DNA of 14,776 nucleotides from CAXTTV01 sp964247295 (GCA_964247295.1 CAXTTV010000126.1:1-14776); one strand, 5' to 3'; positions 6,744 to 13,939 are shown, counted from the first letter of the stretch. Notes: generated by a model not told the origin, from the sequence alone. Made by a program: numbers and translations.

Positions 6744-7322
6744 ATGAGCATTTTTGAAACTATTAAGAAGCGGCGCAGCATCGGCAAAATGACCGACCAG
6801 CGGCCCTCCCGGCAACAGATAGAACGGCTCTTAGAGGCCGCGACCCACGCTCCCAACCATCACAACGCTCAACCCTGGCACTTTGTGGTGCTGGCAGGCC
6901 AGGCACGAGCAGAGATCGGTGGGATTATGGCCGACTCCCTGGTAACCAGATTGGAAGATCCAAAAGGCCCAACAGGTCAGGCATTGATCGCCAAAGAGCG
7001 GAACAAGCTTATGCGCGCGCCGGTGGTGATCGCTGTGATCTCTGAGCACGCTCAACAGCCCAACGTGCTGGATATTGAGAATATCGAGGCCACAGCCGCC
7101 GCTGTAGAAAATATGTTGCTGGTCGCGGACGAGCTGGAATTAGCCGCTATGTGGCGAACCGGAGAGCCCGCGCATGATCCCACTGTGAAAAGTCGGCTCG
7201 GGTTCAGCGAACAGGACGAGATCGTCGCCTTTCTGTATGTAGGCTATCCCACCATCCAGGCCCCGATCCGGGAACCGATCCCTTTTTCCGAAAAGACCCG
7301 GTGGCTCGGCTGGGAAGAGTAG
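6744..7322 (+). CDS. Nitroreductase family protein (YdjA-like)
   Basis: A 192-aa FMN-dependent oxidoreductase of the nitroreductase superfamily, close in length and pattern to the compact YdjA type. The N-terminal signature is FETIKKRRSIGKM (4-16), whose Arg residues bind FMN phosphate in the family, followed by APNHHNAQPWHF (36-47), the usual APSxxNxQPW motif. A late segment with WRTGEPAHDP (about 136-145) and GYP near the C-terminus complete the fold. Such enzymes act as homodimers in the cytoplasm and reduce nitro groups, quinones or other electrophiles with NAD(P)H; the true substrate cannot be told. The Shine-Dalgarno site is weak. A five-codon ORF (MRLVQ) ends in ATGA overlapping the start. 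It stands alone between argG and a convergent Uma2 gene. Confidence 0.9.
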   Translation: MSIFETIKKRRSIGKMTDQRPSRQQIERLLEAATHAPNHHNAQPWHFVVLAGQARAEIGGIMADSLVTRLEDPKGPTGQALIAKERNKLMRAPVVIAVISEHAQQPNVLDIENIEATAAAVENMLLVADELELAAMWRTGEPAHDPTVKSRLGFSEQDEIVAFLYVGYPTIQAPIREPIPFSEKTRWLGWEE

Positions 7323-7357
7323 GCGATATGTATACTATAAAATGAGGGTTGGAGTGT

Positions 7358-7945
7358 CTATGCAGGATCATCTTCGTCATCGGGGAAAAGTACATTATCA
7401 TAGAGATCGGTCACAGGGATGATGCCACCAATACTTATCAGCTCTATCTTGTCTTCCACCTGAAAAACGCGATATGTCCAGAGGGTCTGCTTTTCTCGAC
7501 GATACAGTTCTACTTCTTGAATGTGGGTATTCACCAGGAGATATTCCAAAATTGAAGGGCAGTCGCGATAATAGGCCAACTTACGACCACGGTCATAGGC
7601 TTCAGTACTTGGAGAAAGCACTTCAACGACAAGACGAGGAAATTGGACAGCATCCCGCTCTCCTCGATCTCGTTTATCACAACTCACGGTGGCATCGGGA
7701 TAGACATATCGTTGCTCAGAGAGGCGAACACGAGCATCTGAGGTGAAAACATGACAAGAACTTCCTCGAACTGCGCCTCCAAGGAGTATAATGAGATTGG
7801 TAGCAATAGTCGCGTGATTGAGAGTACCACCAGCGAGAAGCAGGATATGTCCATCGATATACTCATACCGCTCATCAGTATGACTCTGATCCCATTGAAA
7901 ATATTCATCAACACTCATCTGTGGATAATTGTGTGAAAGAGCCAT
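7358..7945 (-). CDS. Uma2 family (DUF820) putative endonuclease
   Basis: A 195-aa protein of the Uma2 family, a PD-(D/E)XK-fold group abundant in Cyanobacteria and Chloroflexota. It shows ERYEYIDGHI (25-34), the metal-site YPD84A, the strand VVEVLSPST with E108, and the helix DRGRKLAYYRD with K122, so the catalytic set is intact. Family members are predicted nucleases of unknown role and usually occur as many scattered paralogues, some of them transposon-linked; no transposon ends are seen here. ATG 7945-7943 has an AAGTGAG ribosome site at 7957-7951. It converges on the nitroreductase gene with a 35-base gap and is divergent from the molbindin gene. Its codons are AT-richer than those of argHG, which fits acquisition, though this is weak evidence. 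Confidence 0.9.
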   Translation of the reverse strand: MALSHNYPQMSVDEYFQWDQSHTDERYEYIDGHILLLAGGTLNHATIATNLIILLGGAVRGSSCHVFTSDARVRLSEQRYVYPDATVSCDKRDRGERDAVQFPRLVVEVLSPSTEAYDRGRKLAYYRDCPSILEYLLVNTHIQEVELYRREKQTLWTYRVFQVEDKIELISIGGIIPVTDLYDNVLFPDDEDDPA

Positions 7946-7990
7946 ATATTCTCACTTCCCTGAGCATATAAAGATGAAAGGAGATTAAAA

Positions 7991-8209
7991 ATGCCTATTC
8001 ATTATAGCGCACGCAATCAACTTAAGGGCACAGTCAAATCCATGAAACTGGGAGAGATTATGGCTGAAGTGGTTGTCGATCTGCCCGGCGGTCAGCAAAT
8101 CACCTCAGCGATCACCCGTACCTCGGTGGAGTCTCTCCATCTTCAGATGGGGGATGAGATCGTTGTGATGATTAAATCAACTGAAGTGATGATCGGCAAA
8201 GATATGTAA
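7991..8209 (+). CDS. Molbindin (TOBE/Mop domain protein)
   Basis: A 72-aa protein that is a single Mop (TOBE) domain: SARNQLKGTVKSMKLGEIMAE at the start, VVVDLPGG in the middle and VVMIKSTEVMIGKD at the end are classic for molybdate-binding pterin-binding proteins. Molbindins assemble as small cytoplasmic oligomers that bind molybdate or tungstate at subunit interfaces, for storage or homeostasis. AAAGGAG at 7977-7983 is an excellent ribosome site. No molybdate transporter or cofactor gene is nearby, so it stands alone. A strong terminator begins three bases after the stop. Confidence 0.93.
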   Translation: MPIHYSARNQLKGTVKSMKLGEIMAEVVVDLPGGQQITSAITRTSVESLHLQMGDEIVVMIKSTEVMIGKDM

Positions 8210-8211
8210 TC

Positions 8212-8253
8212 AAAAAAGCAGGTCAGCCTTCTAAAAACGCTGACCTGCTTTTT
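8212..8253. terminator. Bidirectional intrinsic terminator between the molbindin gene and apt
   Basis: AAAAAGCAGGTCAGC (8213-8227) and GCTGACCTGCTTTTT (8239-8253) are perfect inverted arms around an 11-base loop. A runs on the 5' side and T runs on the 3' side let it work on both strands. It ends the molbindin transcript and, 9 bases past its stop, the convergent apt transcript. Confidence 0.92.
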
Positions 8254-8261
8254 GCTGATAA

Positions 8262-8795
8262 CTAGTAGTTGAGCAGAGCAAAAACATCGTGACCGTGTAG
8301 TTTGTTGCGGCCTTTTAAGAAGCCCAACTCTACCAGGAAGGCCACTCCAGCGATGTGCCCACCCAGACGCTCCACCAGATCGATCGCGGCGGAAACGGTC
8401 CCGCCGGTCGCCAACAGATCATCAACAATCAAAACGCGCTCGTTCGGCTTGATCGCATCTGTGTGTACCTCGACCACATTGGTGCCGTACTCCAGAGCGT
8501 ACTCTACGCTCACCGTCTCCGCTGGTAGCTTCCCAAACTTGCGTACCGGCACAAAACCACAATTCAATAGATATGCCAGCGGTGCTCCCAGAATAAAGCC
8601 GCGCGATTCCACTCCAACCACGGTCTGGATGTTCGCCCCCGCGTAATGGGCCGCAAGACGATCCATGGCCGCGCGAAACGCGGTCGCATCCTGCAACAAC
8701 GGCGTGATATCTTTGAATAATACCCCCTGCTGCGGAAAATCAGGAATATCACGAATCCAATCTTCCAGGTGTATAGACTCGGGTGTTGACGCCAT
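8262..8795 (-). CDS. apt: Adenine phosphoribosyltransferase
   Basis: A 177-aa purine salvage enzyme that converts adenine and PRPP to AMP in the cytoplasm. Hallmarks are IRDIPDFPQQGVLFKDITPLL near the N-terminus, GVESRGFILGAPLA (61-74), KFGKLPAET (86-94) and the PRPP loop VLIVDDLLATGGT (121-133). The frame is open upstream for 87 more codons, but that segment is unlike any APT and rich in Arg and Lys. ATG 8795-8793 gives the normal family length and has GAGGAAGAG upstream, so I chose it. It is transcribed alone and is separated from the molbindin gene by a shared terminator. Confidence 0.97.
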   Translation of the reverse strand: MASTPESIHLEDWIRDIPDFPQQGVLFKDITPLLQDATAFRAAMDRLAAHYAGANIQTVVGVESRGFILGAPLAYLLNCGFVPVRKFGKLPAETVSVEYALEYGTNVVEVHTDAIKPNERVLIVDDLLATGGTVSAAIDLVERLGGHIAGVAFLVELGFLKGRNKLHGHDVFALLNY

Positions 8796-8843
8796 TTGGT
8801 AGCTCTTCCTCTCCCAAAAAACTAAAATACTTGCTTCCTTTTC

Positions 8844-8882
8844 GTCTCTATATGTACCATGTATAAGCTCAAAGATAGAGAC
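8844..8882. repeat. 8-bp inverted repeat upstream of apt, possible operator or leader hairpin
   Basis: GTCTCTAT (8844-8851) and ATAGAGAC (8875-8882) are perfect inverted arms with a 23-base interval, 49 to 87 bases before the apt start. A weak -10-like TATAGA on the minus strand overlaps the inner arm. It may be a regulator site or a transcript hairpin; nothing identifies the factor. Confidence 0.4.
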
Positions 8883-8889
8883 GCTCCTC

Positions 8890-8924
8890 GCGGGAAAACT
8901 ATCCCTATTTTTTAGGATTCCCGC
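8890..8924. repeat. Hairpin in the apt-mscL gap
   Basis: GCGGGAA (8890-8896) and TTCCCGC (8918-8924) pair, and TCC-C-TA and TAGGA inside them can extend the stem around a T-rich loop. There is no T tract after either arm. It lies in the 376-base gap between the apt and mscL coding regions; nothing in that gap looks like a gene. Confidence 0.4.
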
Positions 8925-9072
8925 ATGTCGGCAAAAGCAACCCGTAGCAGTATACGCCGTGGTTTTATGACATGCAAGGAATGCTCTTTTGCTTTTCTCT
9001 TTGTCTCGATAGCGCCGCCTTTGGCGACGGGAGAGAGGGAGAGGGATCTGGGGCACAGCCCTAGGCCCAAGT

Positions 9073-9158
9073 CAAGGGGCTCGCCGCCCCTTGCATCCCC
9101 GCTCTCAGTCCACCGAAAAAGGGGGGCTGTTCCCTCCAAGGGGGCTCGCCGCCCTTTG
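9073..9158. repeat. Two REP-like GC-rich palindromes downstream of mscL
   Basis: CAAGGGGC-TCGCC-GCCCCTTG (9073-9093) and a near copy at 9137-9158 share the CTCGCCG core and a tail ending in TCCCCGC (CATCCCCGC, then TGTCCCCGC). They lie in the same orientation, 64 bases apart, just past the mscL stop. Repeated hairpins with a fixed flank are typical of REP-type intergenic elements; they could also help end the mscL transcript. Confidence 0.6.
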
Positions 9159-9171
9159 TGTCCCCGCGCTG

Positions 9172-9681
9172 TTAGCGTGCGGGAGATTCGGCCATAGCGT
9201 TAGCCAGCACGGGATCATTGGGGGGGATCTGCGAAGTACACTCGGGGCAGCGCGAGGCCCGAATCGGGATCTGACTAACGCAGAAGGGACACTCTCGTGT
9301 TGTGACCGGCTCCTCTCGGCGCTTATGTAGCGACATCAGTGTATTCACCGGCTTGACTACAAAGAAATAAACGATGAAGGCTGTAATCAGGAAACTGAGC
9401 AGTACATTGACAAAATCACCGACCAGGAAGGTGTTCGTTTTACCTGCAAGTGTTATAGGAACGGCAAGCTTAGAAAAATCGGGGATACCGGCCAGACCGA
9501 TCAGTGGTGTAATAAGATCTTTAACAAATGATTGCACCAGGCCATTAAATGCGGCACCGATGACGACGCCGACGGCCAGATCGACGACGTTGCCGCGTAA
9601 AATAAATTTCCGAAAATCTCCCAAGGTGTTCACCGTTCCCTTAAATCCCGAAGAGGCAAGATGCTGACCACGTTCTAACAT
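9172..9681 (-). CDS. mscL: Large-conductance mechanosensitive channel MscL with C-terminal zinc ribbon
   Basis: A 169-aa membrane protein. FRKFILRGNVVDLAVGVVIG (23-42) is the MscL signature leading into TM1 (about 33-55). TM2 is about 89-112 (FVNVLLSFLITAFIVYFFV), and KPVN begins the cytoplasmic part. The channel forms a pentamer in the plasma membrane and opens under tension to release solutes on hypo-osmotic shock. In place of the short helical bundle typical of E. coli MscL, the tail has C131-x2-C134 and C145-x2-C148, a zinc-ribbon knuckle, inside ECPFCVSQIPIRASRCPECT. The ATG at 9681 has GGAGG 8 bases upstream. It has its own promoter candidate and is followed by REP-like palindromes. Confidence 0.95.
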   Translation of the reverse strand: MLERGQHLASSGFKGTVNTLGDFRKFILRGNVVDLAVGVVIGAAFNGLVQSFVKDLITPLIGLAGIPDFSKLAVPITLAGKTNTFLVGDFVNVLLSFLITAFIVYFFVVKPVNTLMSLHKRREEPVTTRECPFCVSQIPIRASRCPECTSQIPPNDPVLANAMAESPAR

Positions 9682-9729
9682 AAAATTCCTCCATAAAGCT
9701 GACGTCGTACGTACTTTTTAGTAGTTCTG

Positions 9730-9759
9730 ATAATCGCACTTTGGACAGGCTACGCTCAA
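9730..9759 (-). promoter_or_regulatory. Candidate mscL promoter overlapped by an inverted repeat
   Basis: On the minus strand TTGAGC (9759-9754) and GATTAT (9735-9730) are separated by 18 bases; each matches consensus at four positions. An imperfect inverted repeat, GGACAGGCT / AGC-TGTCC (9743-9771), brackets the -35, which would suit a regulator site. Initiation would be near 9723, about 40 bases before the start codon. Confidence 0.4.
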
Positions 9760-9780
9760 TAAAAGCTGTCCGAAATGATG

Positions 9781-9811
9781 AAAGAGGCAGATAAAAACCT
9801 CTGCCTCTTTT
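9781..9811 (-). terminator. Terminator after mutS2
   Basis: AAAGAGGCAGA and TCTGCCTCTTT form an 11-bp perfect stem around an 8-base loop, 41 bases past the mutS2 stop. The tract of T is short on the minus strand, so its strength is uncertain. It separates mutS2 from mscL. Confidence 0.7.
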
Positions 9812-9851
9812 GGATACGCGTCAGCTCACTGATTCGATGCAGTTAAAACGA

Positions 9852-12311
9852 TTAGACGTTTAAGATGGCAATGGTCGCGCCATCTCCTCCTTCGCGCGGG
9901 GGCGCGGTTTCGTAGGATTTAATCAACGGATGTCGGTGCAGATGCTCGCGCACCACTGATCGTAAAGCGCCGGTCCCCTTTCCATGAATAATCCGAACGG
10001 TTCGCACGCCGGCGACGGCAGCATCGTTAAGATAGGTTTCCAGCTCCTCTAAAGCGGCTTCGGCGCGTGTTCCTCGAATATCGAGTTGCATATCCACTGG
10101 GGCCCGATCCTCCATCCGTGGAACGACAATATCCGGCTTGCGGAGTGCCGAGGGCCGCGAATCATCTTTGATGGACTGCCGCTTGCTCAGACGCTCAATG
10201 TTGTCAACGCTGGTGCGGAAGCGCATGGCTCCAATCTGGACCTCGGCCTCGCTGCGATCCCCCGAGAGTCCGACCAGTTCGGCGTTCTGCCCAAAGCTTA
10301 ATACCCGAACGGTATCGCCAATTTCCAGAGGCCCCTCCAATCTCTCCGACTGGGGAACTTCCTTTTTAAGGGAACGAGGCTCAGGCAACGGTGCCATCCG
10401 ATCATCCAGGCCGCGCACTCGATCCCGGTTCTGGGTCAGCTTCTCACGCGTCATACTCACGCGGTTAAGATCGATCTTGACCTTTGCGAGCGAACTCTGA
10501 ACCTGCTCGATCTCGCGCCGCGCCTGCGCTCTGGCCTCGTTGAGGATGCGAATGCGATCGGCCTCCAACTTATGTCGCTCCTCTTCAAGCTGCCGTCTTT
10601 GATACTCGGCCTCAACCCGCTCCATGTTCAGGGTGTAACGCTCATCCTCGGCGGCCTTGCGCTCGGTCTGAAGGCCCTCTAACAGATTCTCCATTCGGAC
10701 ACCGGCACTGCCCAGAAATTGTTTGGAGCTCTCAATTACCTCTCCATTCAGTCCCAGACGATCGGCGATCGCCAGGGCGTTACTGCGACCCGGCAGGCCG
10801 ATGCTGAGCCGATAGGTTGGGGAGAGGGTCTCGACATTAAATTCAACCGAGGCGTTGACTACTCCAGGCTGCTCGTACGCGAAGGCTTTTAGCTCGGTAT
10901 AGTGGGTGGTCGCGACGGTCGCGATATGGCGCTCTTGCAGACGTGTAAGAATCGCTCGCGCCAGGGCCGATCCCTCGCTGGGATCAGTACCCGCGCCAAG
11001 CTCGTCGAACAGGACCAGCATTCTGGGTTTGCGGTTTCGCTGTCTTTGCAAAAGTTCCTCAGCTCGCCGACCAGCAATATCGAGCGTGCTGGCTCGGGCC
11101 TCCTCGTCGATGCGGCGCAGGATCTCGATGATCCGGCTCATATGCGAGGAAAAGGTGCTCAGGCTTTGTTCGATGCTCTGCTCGTCTCCGATATCGGCAA
11201 AGATATCCTTAAAGACAGCGACTTCTGACTGCGGTTCAGCCGGGATCATCAGGCCCGATTGCGCCATCAGGCTAAGCAGGCCCACGGTTTTCAAGGCCAC
11301 GGTTTTACCACCGGTATTGGGACCGGTAATCACTACCATAAAGAAATCGTGACCAAAGTGGAAGTTGATGGGGATGACTTTGCCGGTGAGCAGGGGATGG
11401 CGGGCGTTGCGGAGATTGACGCGATCCTGATCATTGAGGATTGGTTCGTTGCAACGGTTCAGGCGACCATAACGGGCCTTGGCAAGATGAAAATCAAACT
11501 CGGCCAGCAGTTCGACCATGAGCTTGAGAGCATCTTGCTCCTTACCAATCTCGTTGGAAAGGATGCGTAGAATGCGCTCGATCTCCTGTCGCTCCTCAAC
11601 CTGCAACTGGCGCAACTTGTTGTTCATCTCCACAATCACCATCGGCTCAACAAAAACAGTGGCCCCGCTGGAAGACTGATCGTGAACAATACCACGAACC
11701 TGACCACGGTTATCGGCCTTGACGGGCACAACATAGCGGTCGTTGCGGATCGTGACAATCGGCTCTTGCAGAGCACCACCAAACTCATGGACAAGATTAC
11801 GCAACCGCTCTTGCAGACGCTGGTTCGCGCCACGGATATCGAAACGCAGGCGTTGCAGGGCCGGGCTGGCACTATCCAGTACCTCGCCCTCATCGTTGAT
11901 CGTCTCCTGAATCCGCTGGATGATGCGAGGTCGACGGGGAATATCTCCTCCCAATCGTGAAAGCAGGGGAAAAGTCTCGGGGTCCAGCTTTCCAAGTAGA
12001 TTAGCAACATAGGTACCAGACTGCGTAGTTGTCAGCACCTCTAACAGCTCACCGGCATTTAAAACGCCTTCACGGGCGGCTCGCGCCAGAGTTGACCGGA
12101 TATCGTGAGCTCCACGCACACTCGCGTCCATATACAGGTCAAGTAAGCGATAAGCTTCACTGGTGTATGACAGTCGCTGACGAGCCTCATCTAGATCGGG
12201 AGAGGGCTCAAGATTCAGGACCAGCTCTTTACTGGCGGAAAAAGCGGCCTCGCGCTCAATTTTCGCCAGAATTTTTGGATACTCTAACGTGAGTATACTT
12301 TTTTTGTGCAT
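9852..12311 (-). CDS. mutS2: Endonuclease MutS2
   Basis: An 819-aa MutS-family ATPase. Residues 1-300 are the core/lever region without the MutS mismatch-reading domain. Walker A is GPNTGGKT (330-337) and Walker B is LVLFDELGAGTDPSEG (432-447), followed by THYTELK (469-475). A long coiled coil spans about 540-640, a KOW-like segment about 660-705, and the C-terminal Smr nuclease domain 741-819 with LDIRG and IHGKGTGALR. MutS2 acts on branched DNA and suppresses recombination, and in some bacteria acts on collided ribosomes. About 25-30 residues (402-430, Arg- and Glu-rich) appear inserted before Walker B compared with typical members. The -35/-10 pair lies 22 to 50 bases upstream; the ribosome site is weak (GAAGA). 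Confidence 0.97.
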   Translation of the reverse strand: MHKKSILTLEYPKILAKIEREAAFSASKELVLNLEPSPDLDEARQRLSYTSEAYRLLDLYMDASVRGAHDIRSTLARAAREGVLNAGELLEVLTTTQSGTYVANLLGKLDPETFPLLSRLGGDIPRRPRIIQRIQETINDEGEVLDSASPALQRLRFDIRGANQRLQERLRNLVHEFGGALQEPIVTIRNDRYVVPVKADNRGQVRGIVHDQSSSGATVFVEPMVIVEMNNKLRQLQVEERQEIERILRILSNEIGKEQDALKLMVELLAEFDFHLAKARYGRLNRCNEPILNDQDRVNLRNARHPLLTGKVIPINFHFGHDFFMVVITGPNTGGKTVALKTVGLLSLMAQSGLMIPAEPQSEVAVFKDIFADIGDEQSIEQSLSTFSSHMSRIIEILRRIDEEARASTLDIAGRRAEELLQRQRNRKPRMLVLFDELGAGTDPSEGSALARAILTRLQERHIATVATTHYTELKAFAYEQPGVVNASVEFNVETLSPTYRLSIGLPGRSNALAIADRLGLNGEVIESSKQFLGSAGVRMENLLEGLQTERKAAEDERYTLNMERVEAEYQRRQLEEERHKLEADRIRILNEARAQARREIEQVQSSLAKVKIDLNRVSMTREKLTQNRDRVRGLDDRMAPLPEPRSLKKEVPQSERLEGPLEIGDTVRVLSFGQNAELVGLSGDRSEAEVQIGAMRFRTSVDNIERLSKRQSIKDDSRPSALRKPDIVVPRMEDRAPVDMQLDIRGTRAEAALEELETYLNDAAVAGVRTVRIIHGKGTGALRSVVREHLHRHPLIKSYETAPPREGGDGATIAILNV

Positions 12312-12332
12312 TGTTCTTCTATTTACATCCTC

Positions 12333-12361
12333 TATATAACAGCTCTACGCCAGATATTCAA
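12333..12361 (-). promoter_or_regulatory. Candidate mutS2 promoter
   Basis: On the minus strand TTGAAT (12361-12356) and TATATA (12338-12333) are spaced by exactly 17 bases and lie just upstream of the start codon. Each hexamer matches consensus at four positions. Initiation would be near 12326. Confidence 0.5.
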
Positions 12362-12458
12362 AGTGAAGCAGGGCTTGCTCTACCTACAATATCTTTTCAC
12401 ATACACTCTGGCCGAATAAATAAAAGTAGAGCAATGATGGAAGGGGAGTTTTCAAAAC

Positions 12459-12483
12459 AGGTGCTACATTTATTTTAGCACCT
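12459..12483. terminator. Hairpin in the mutS2-methyltransferase gap
   Basis: AGGTGCTA (12459-12466) and TAGCACCT (12476-12483) are perfect inverted arms with a 9-base loop. On the minus strand a short GTTTTG follows, so it could be a weak terminator of a minus-strand transcript. No gene is seen between it and 12823; the AT-rich stretch holds only this hairpin and a small palindrome GTTATCATAAC (12673-12683). Confidence 0.4.
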
Positions 12484-12797
12484 ATGTATGAAAACACCAG
12501 CAAGAACACTTTTCATCCTATGGCAAATAGAGTGCATCGTGCCCAACTAGAAATGAGAAAAAACCTTGACGTTTCCTTTTTTACTAATCTTTTTCGAGAA
12601 ATCAAAACAGGAAAGGCATAGCCTCATAGAACTAGAAAAAAGGAAAAACTTCTAAAAACATCACATGCGCGTGTTATCATAACATTACAAGATCAAGTAT
12701 TGAACATCTTACCACCAAATGTTAATCAGATACTATACATGTCTAAATAAAACGTACTACAAAACATACAGTAAGCAAAACGTAGTTTCCTCAATCG

Positions 12798-12820
12798 TTT
12801 TCTCCTGCTAGGAGCAAAAA
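12798..12820 (+). promoter_or_regulatory. Hairpin sequestering the ribosome site of the methyltransferase leader ORF
   Basis: CTCCT (12802-12806) pairs with AGGAG (12810-12814) across a 3-base loop, and the flanking TTTT and AAAA can extend the stem past one bulged C. AGGAG is the ribosome site of the leader ORF starting at 12824. The structure could limit translation initiation; no ligand or factor is evident. Confidence 0.4.
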
Positions 12821-12823
12821 TTT

Positions 12824-12925
12824 ATGAGGACAGAAGAAATGTATATGAAACCTGTAACCTACCCACACCAACGGTACCCACGCAACCGAACGTGGAAGCG
12901 GAGAGGGAAATATGGAAGTTTTTGA
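12824..12925 (+). CDS. Small leader ORF overlapping the start of the methyltransferase gene
   Basis: A 33-codon ORF starts with ATG 12824 after AGGAG (12810-12814). It encodes a basic peptide beginning MRTEEMYMKPVTYPHQRYPR and ends in TGA at 12923-12925, 14 bases inside the methyltransferase gene in another frame. Ribosomes ending here could reinitiate at 12912. The methyltransferase also has its own ribosome site, so coupling is only possible, not required. The peptide is unrecognised and may not be biologically meaningful. Confidence 0.35.
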   Translation: MRTEEMYMKPVTYPHQRYPRNRTWKRRGKYGSF

Positions 12926-13772
12926 AAGATTAGGACAACGGATCATTCGAGGGGACGCTCTTGATGTTCTGGACCGGCACGTAGACGACAATTCGGTTGA
13001 TCTGATTTTCGCTGACCCCCCCTACAATATCGGCAAATGTTTTAGTGGTCACAAGGAACACTGGGAGTCAGAACAGGCGCATATCGATTGGTGCTACCAA
13101 TGGTTGACTGTATGTATTCAGAAATTAAAATCTAATGGCAGCCTTTATGTAATGACTTCAACTCAAAATATGCCTTATCTGGATCTTTTCCTGCGCCGCC
13201 ACCTTAAAGTGCTCTCACGAATTATCTGGTTCTACGACAGCTCTGGTGTTCAGGCCAAGCGCTACTATGGCTCCCTTTATGAGCCGATCCTATTCTGTGT
13301 TAAAGACGAACGGGCCTATAAATTCAATGCTGAGGAGATCCTGGTTGAAGCCAAAACCGGGGCCCGACGTAAATTGATTGATTATCGCAAACCTGTACCT
13401 CAGGTTTACAACACACAAAAAGTTCCCGGCAACGTCTGGGAGATCCCGCGTGTTCGCTATCGAATGAAAGAATATGAGAACCACCCCACTCAGAAGCCGG
13501 TCGCGCTCCTGGATAGAATTATTCGCGCGAGCTCCAATCCCGACGATCTGATCCTCGATCCCTTCTCAGGCACATTTACAACCTCTTATACCGCCAATCT
13601 ATTGGGTCGTCGATCGATCGGAATTGAGATTGAAGAGGAGTATGTAAAAATAGGTCTGAGGCGGCTGGGGATCGCTGAAACGTACCATGGAACTCCCCTA
13701 TCAAAACAGCCCCGTTCCTTCGCGCCAAAGAAACGTCAAATACTGCCGGAGGTTCAGCAGGCCATCGGCTAA
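12912..13772 (+). CDS. yhdJ: Adenine-specific DNA methyltransferase, YhdJ type
   Basis: A 286-aa beta-class N6-adenine methyltransferase. The catalytic motif DPPYN (35-39) precedes the AdoMet-binding DPFSGT (216-221), the order that defines the beta class. Long stretches recall E. coli YhdJ from memory: SVDLIFADPPYNIGK, YDSSGVQAKRYYGS, EAKTGARRKLIDYRK, KVPGNVWEIPRVRY and ENHPTQKP. YhdJ is an orphan enzyme reported to methylate ATGCAT; the same target is likely but unproven here. No restriction endonuclease gene adjoins it, so it is probably a solitary methyltransferase used in regulation or replication timing, or acquired. ATG 12912 has GGAGAGGG just upstream. A hairpin terminator follows 18 bases after the stop. 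Confidence 0.95.
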   Translation: MEVFERLGQRIIRGDALDVLDRHVDDNSVDLIFADPPYNIGKCFSGHKEHWESEQAHIDWCYQWLTVCIQKLKSNGSLYVMTSTQNMPYLDLFLRRHLKVLSRIIWFYDSSGVQAKRYYGSLYEPILFCVKDERAYKFNAEEILVEAKTGARRKLIDYRKPVPQVYNTQKVPGNVWEIPRVRYRMKEYENHPTQKPVALLDRIIRASSNPDDLILDPFSGTFTTSYTANLLGRRSIGIEIEEEYVKIGLRRLGIAETYHGTPLSKQPRSFAPKKRQILPEVQQAIG

Positions 13773-13789
13773 ACGGTCCGGCAGATATC

Positions 13790-13824
13790 AAAGGCCCAGC
13801 AGCGGAACAATTCACCGGGCCTTT
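13790..13824 (+). terminator. Hairpin terminator after the methyltransferase gene
   Basis: AAAGGCCC (13790-13797) and GGGCCTTT (13817-13824) are perfect inverted arms with a 19-base loop, starting 18 bases past the stop codon. Only three T follow, so its strength is uncertain. Confidence 0.6.
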
Positions 13825-13939
13825 GCCAGCTTGCGACGCCGTTGGGAAAGTCAGGAAGGATATTCTCATTCCTCGCCATCGTCCGTAGATCGGGTCGCGT
13901 GCGGACCCGTGGCAATGGGAACCTCTACTGTTCCTTTGG

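Noticed and set aside
7323..7357. Promoter-like TATACTATAAAAT between the nitroreductase and Uma2 genes
   Set aside because: It lies between convergent gene ends with no gene downstream on either strand that would use it, and no -35 was found.
8796..9056. N-terminal extension of apt giving a 264-aa protein
   Set aside because: The added 87 residues do not resemble any APT, and the ATG at 8795 gives the family length and has a ribosome site.
8925..9330. Overlapping plus-strand open frames of 90 and 79 codons
   Set aside because: They run through GC-rich palindromes and the antisense of mscL, and lack ribosome sites or recognisable protein character.
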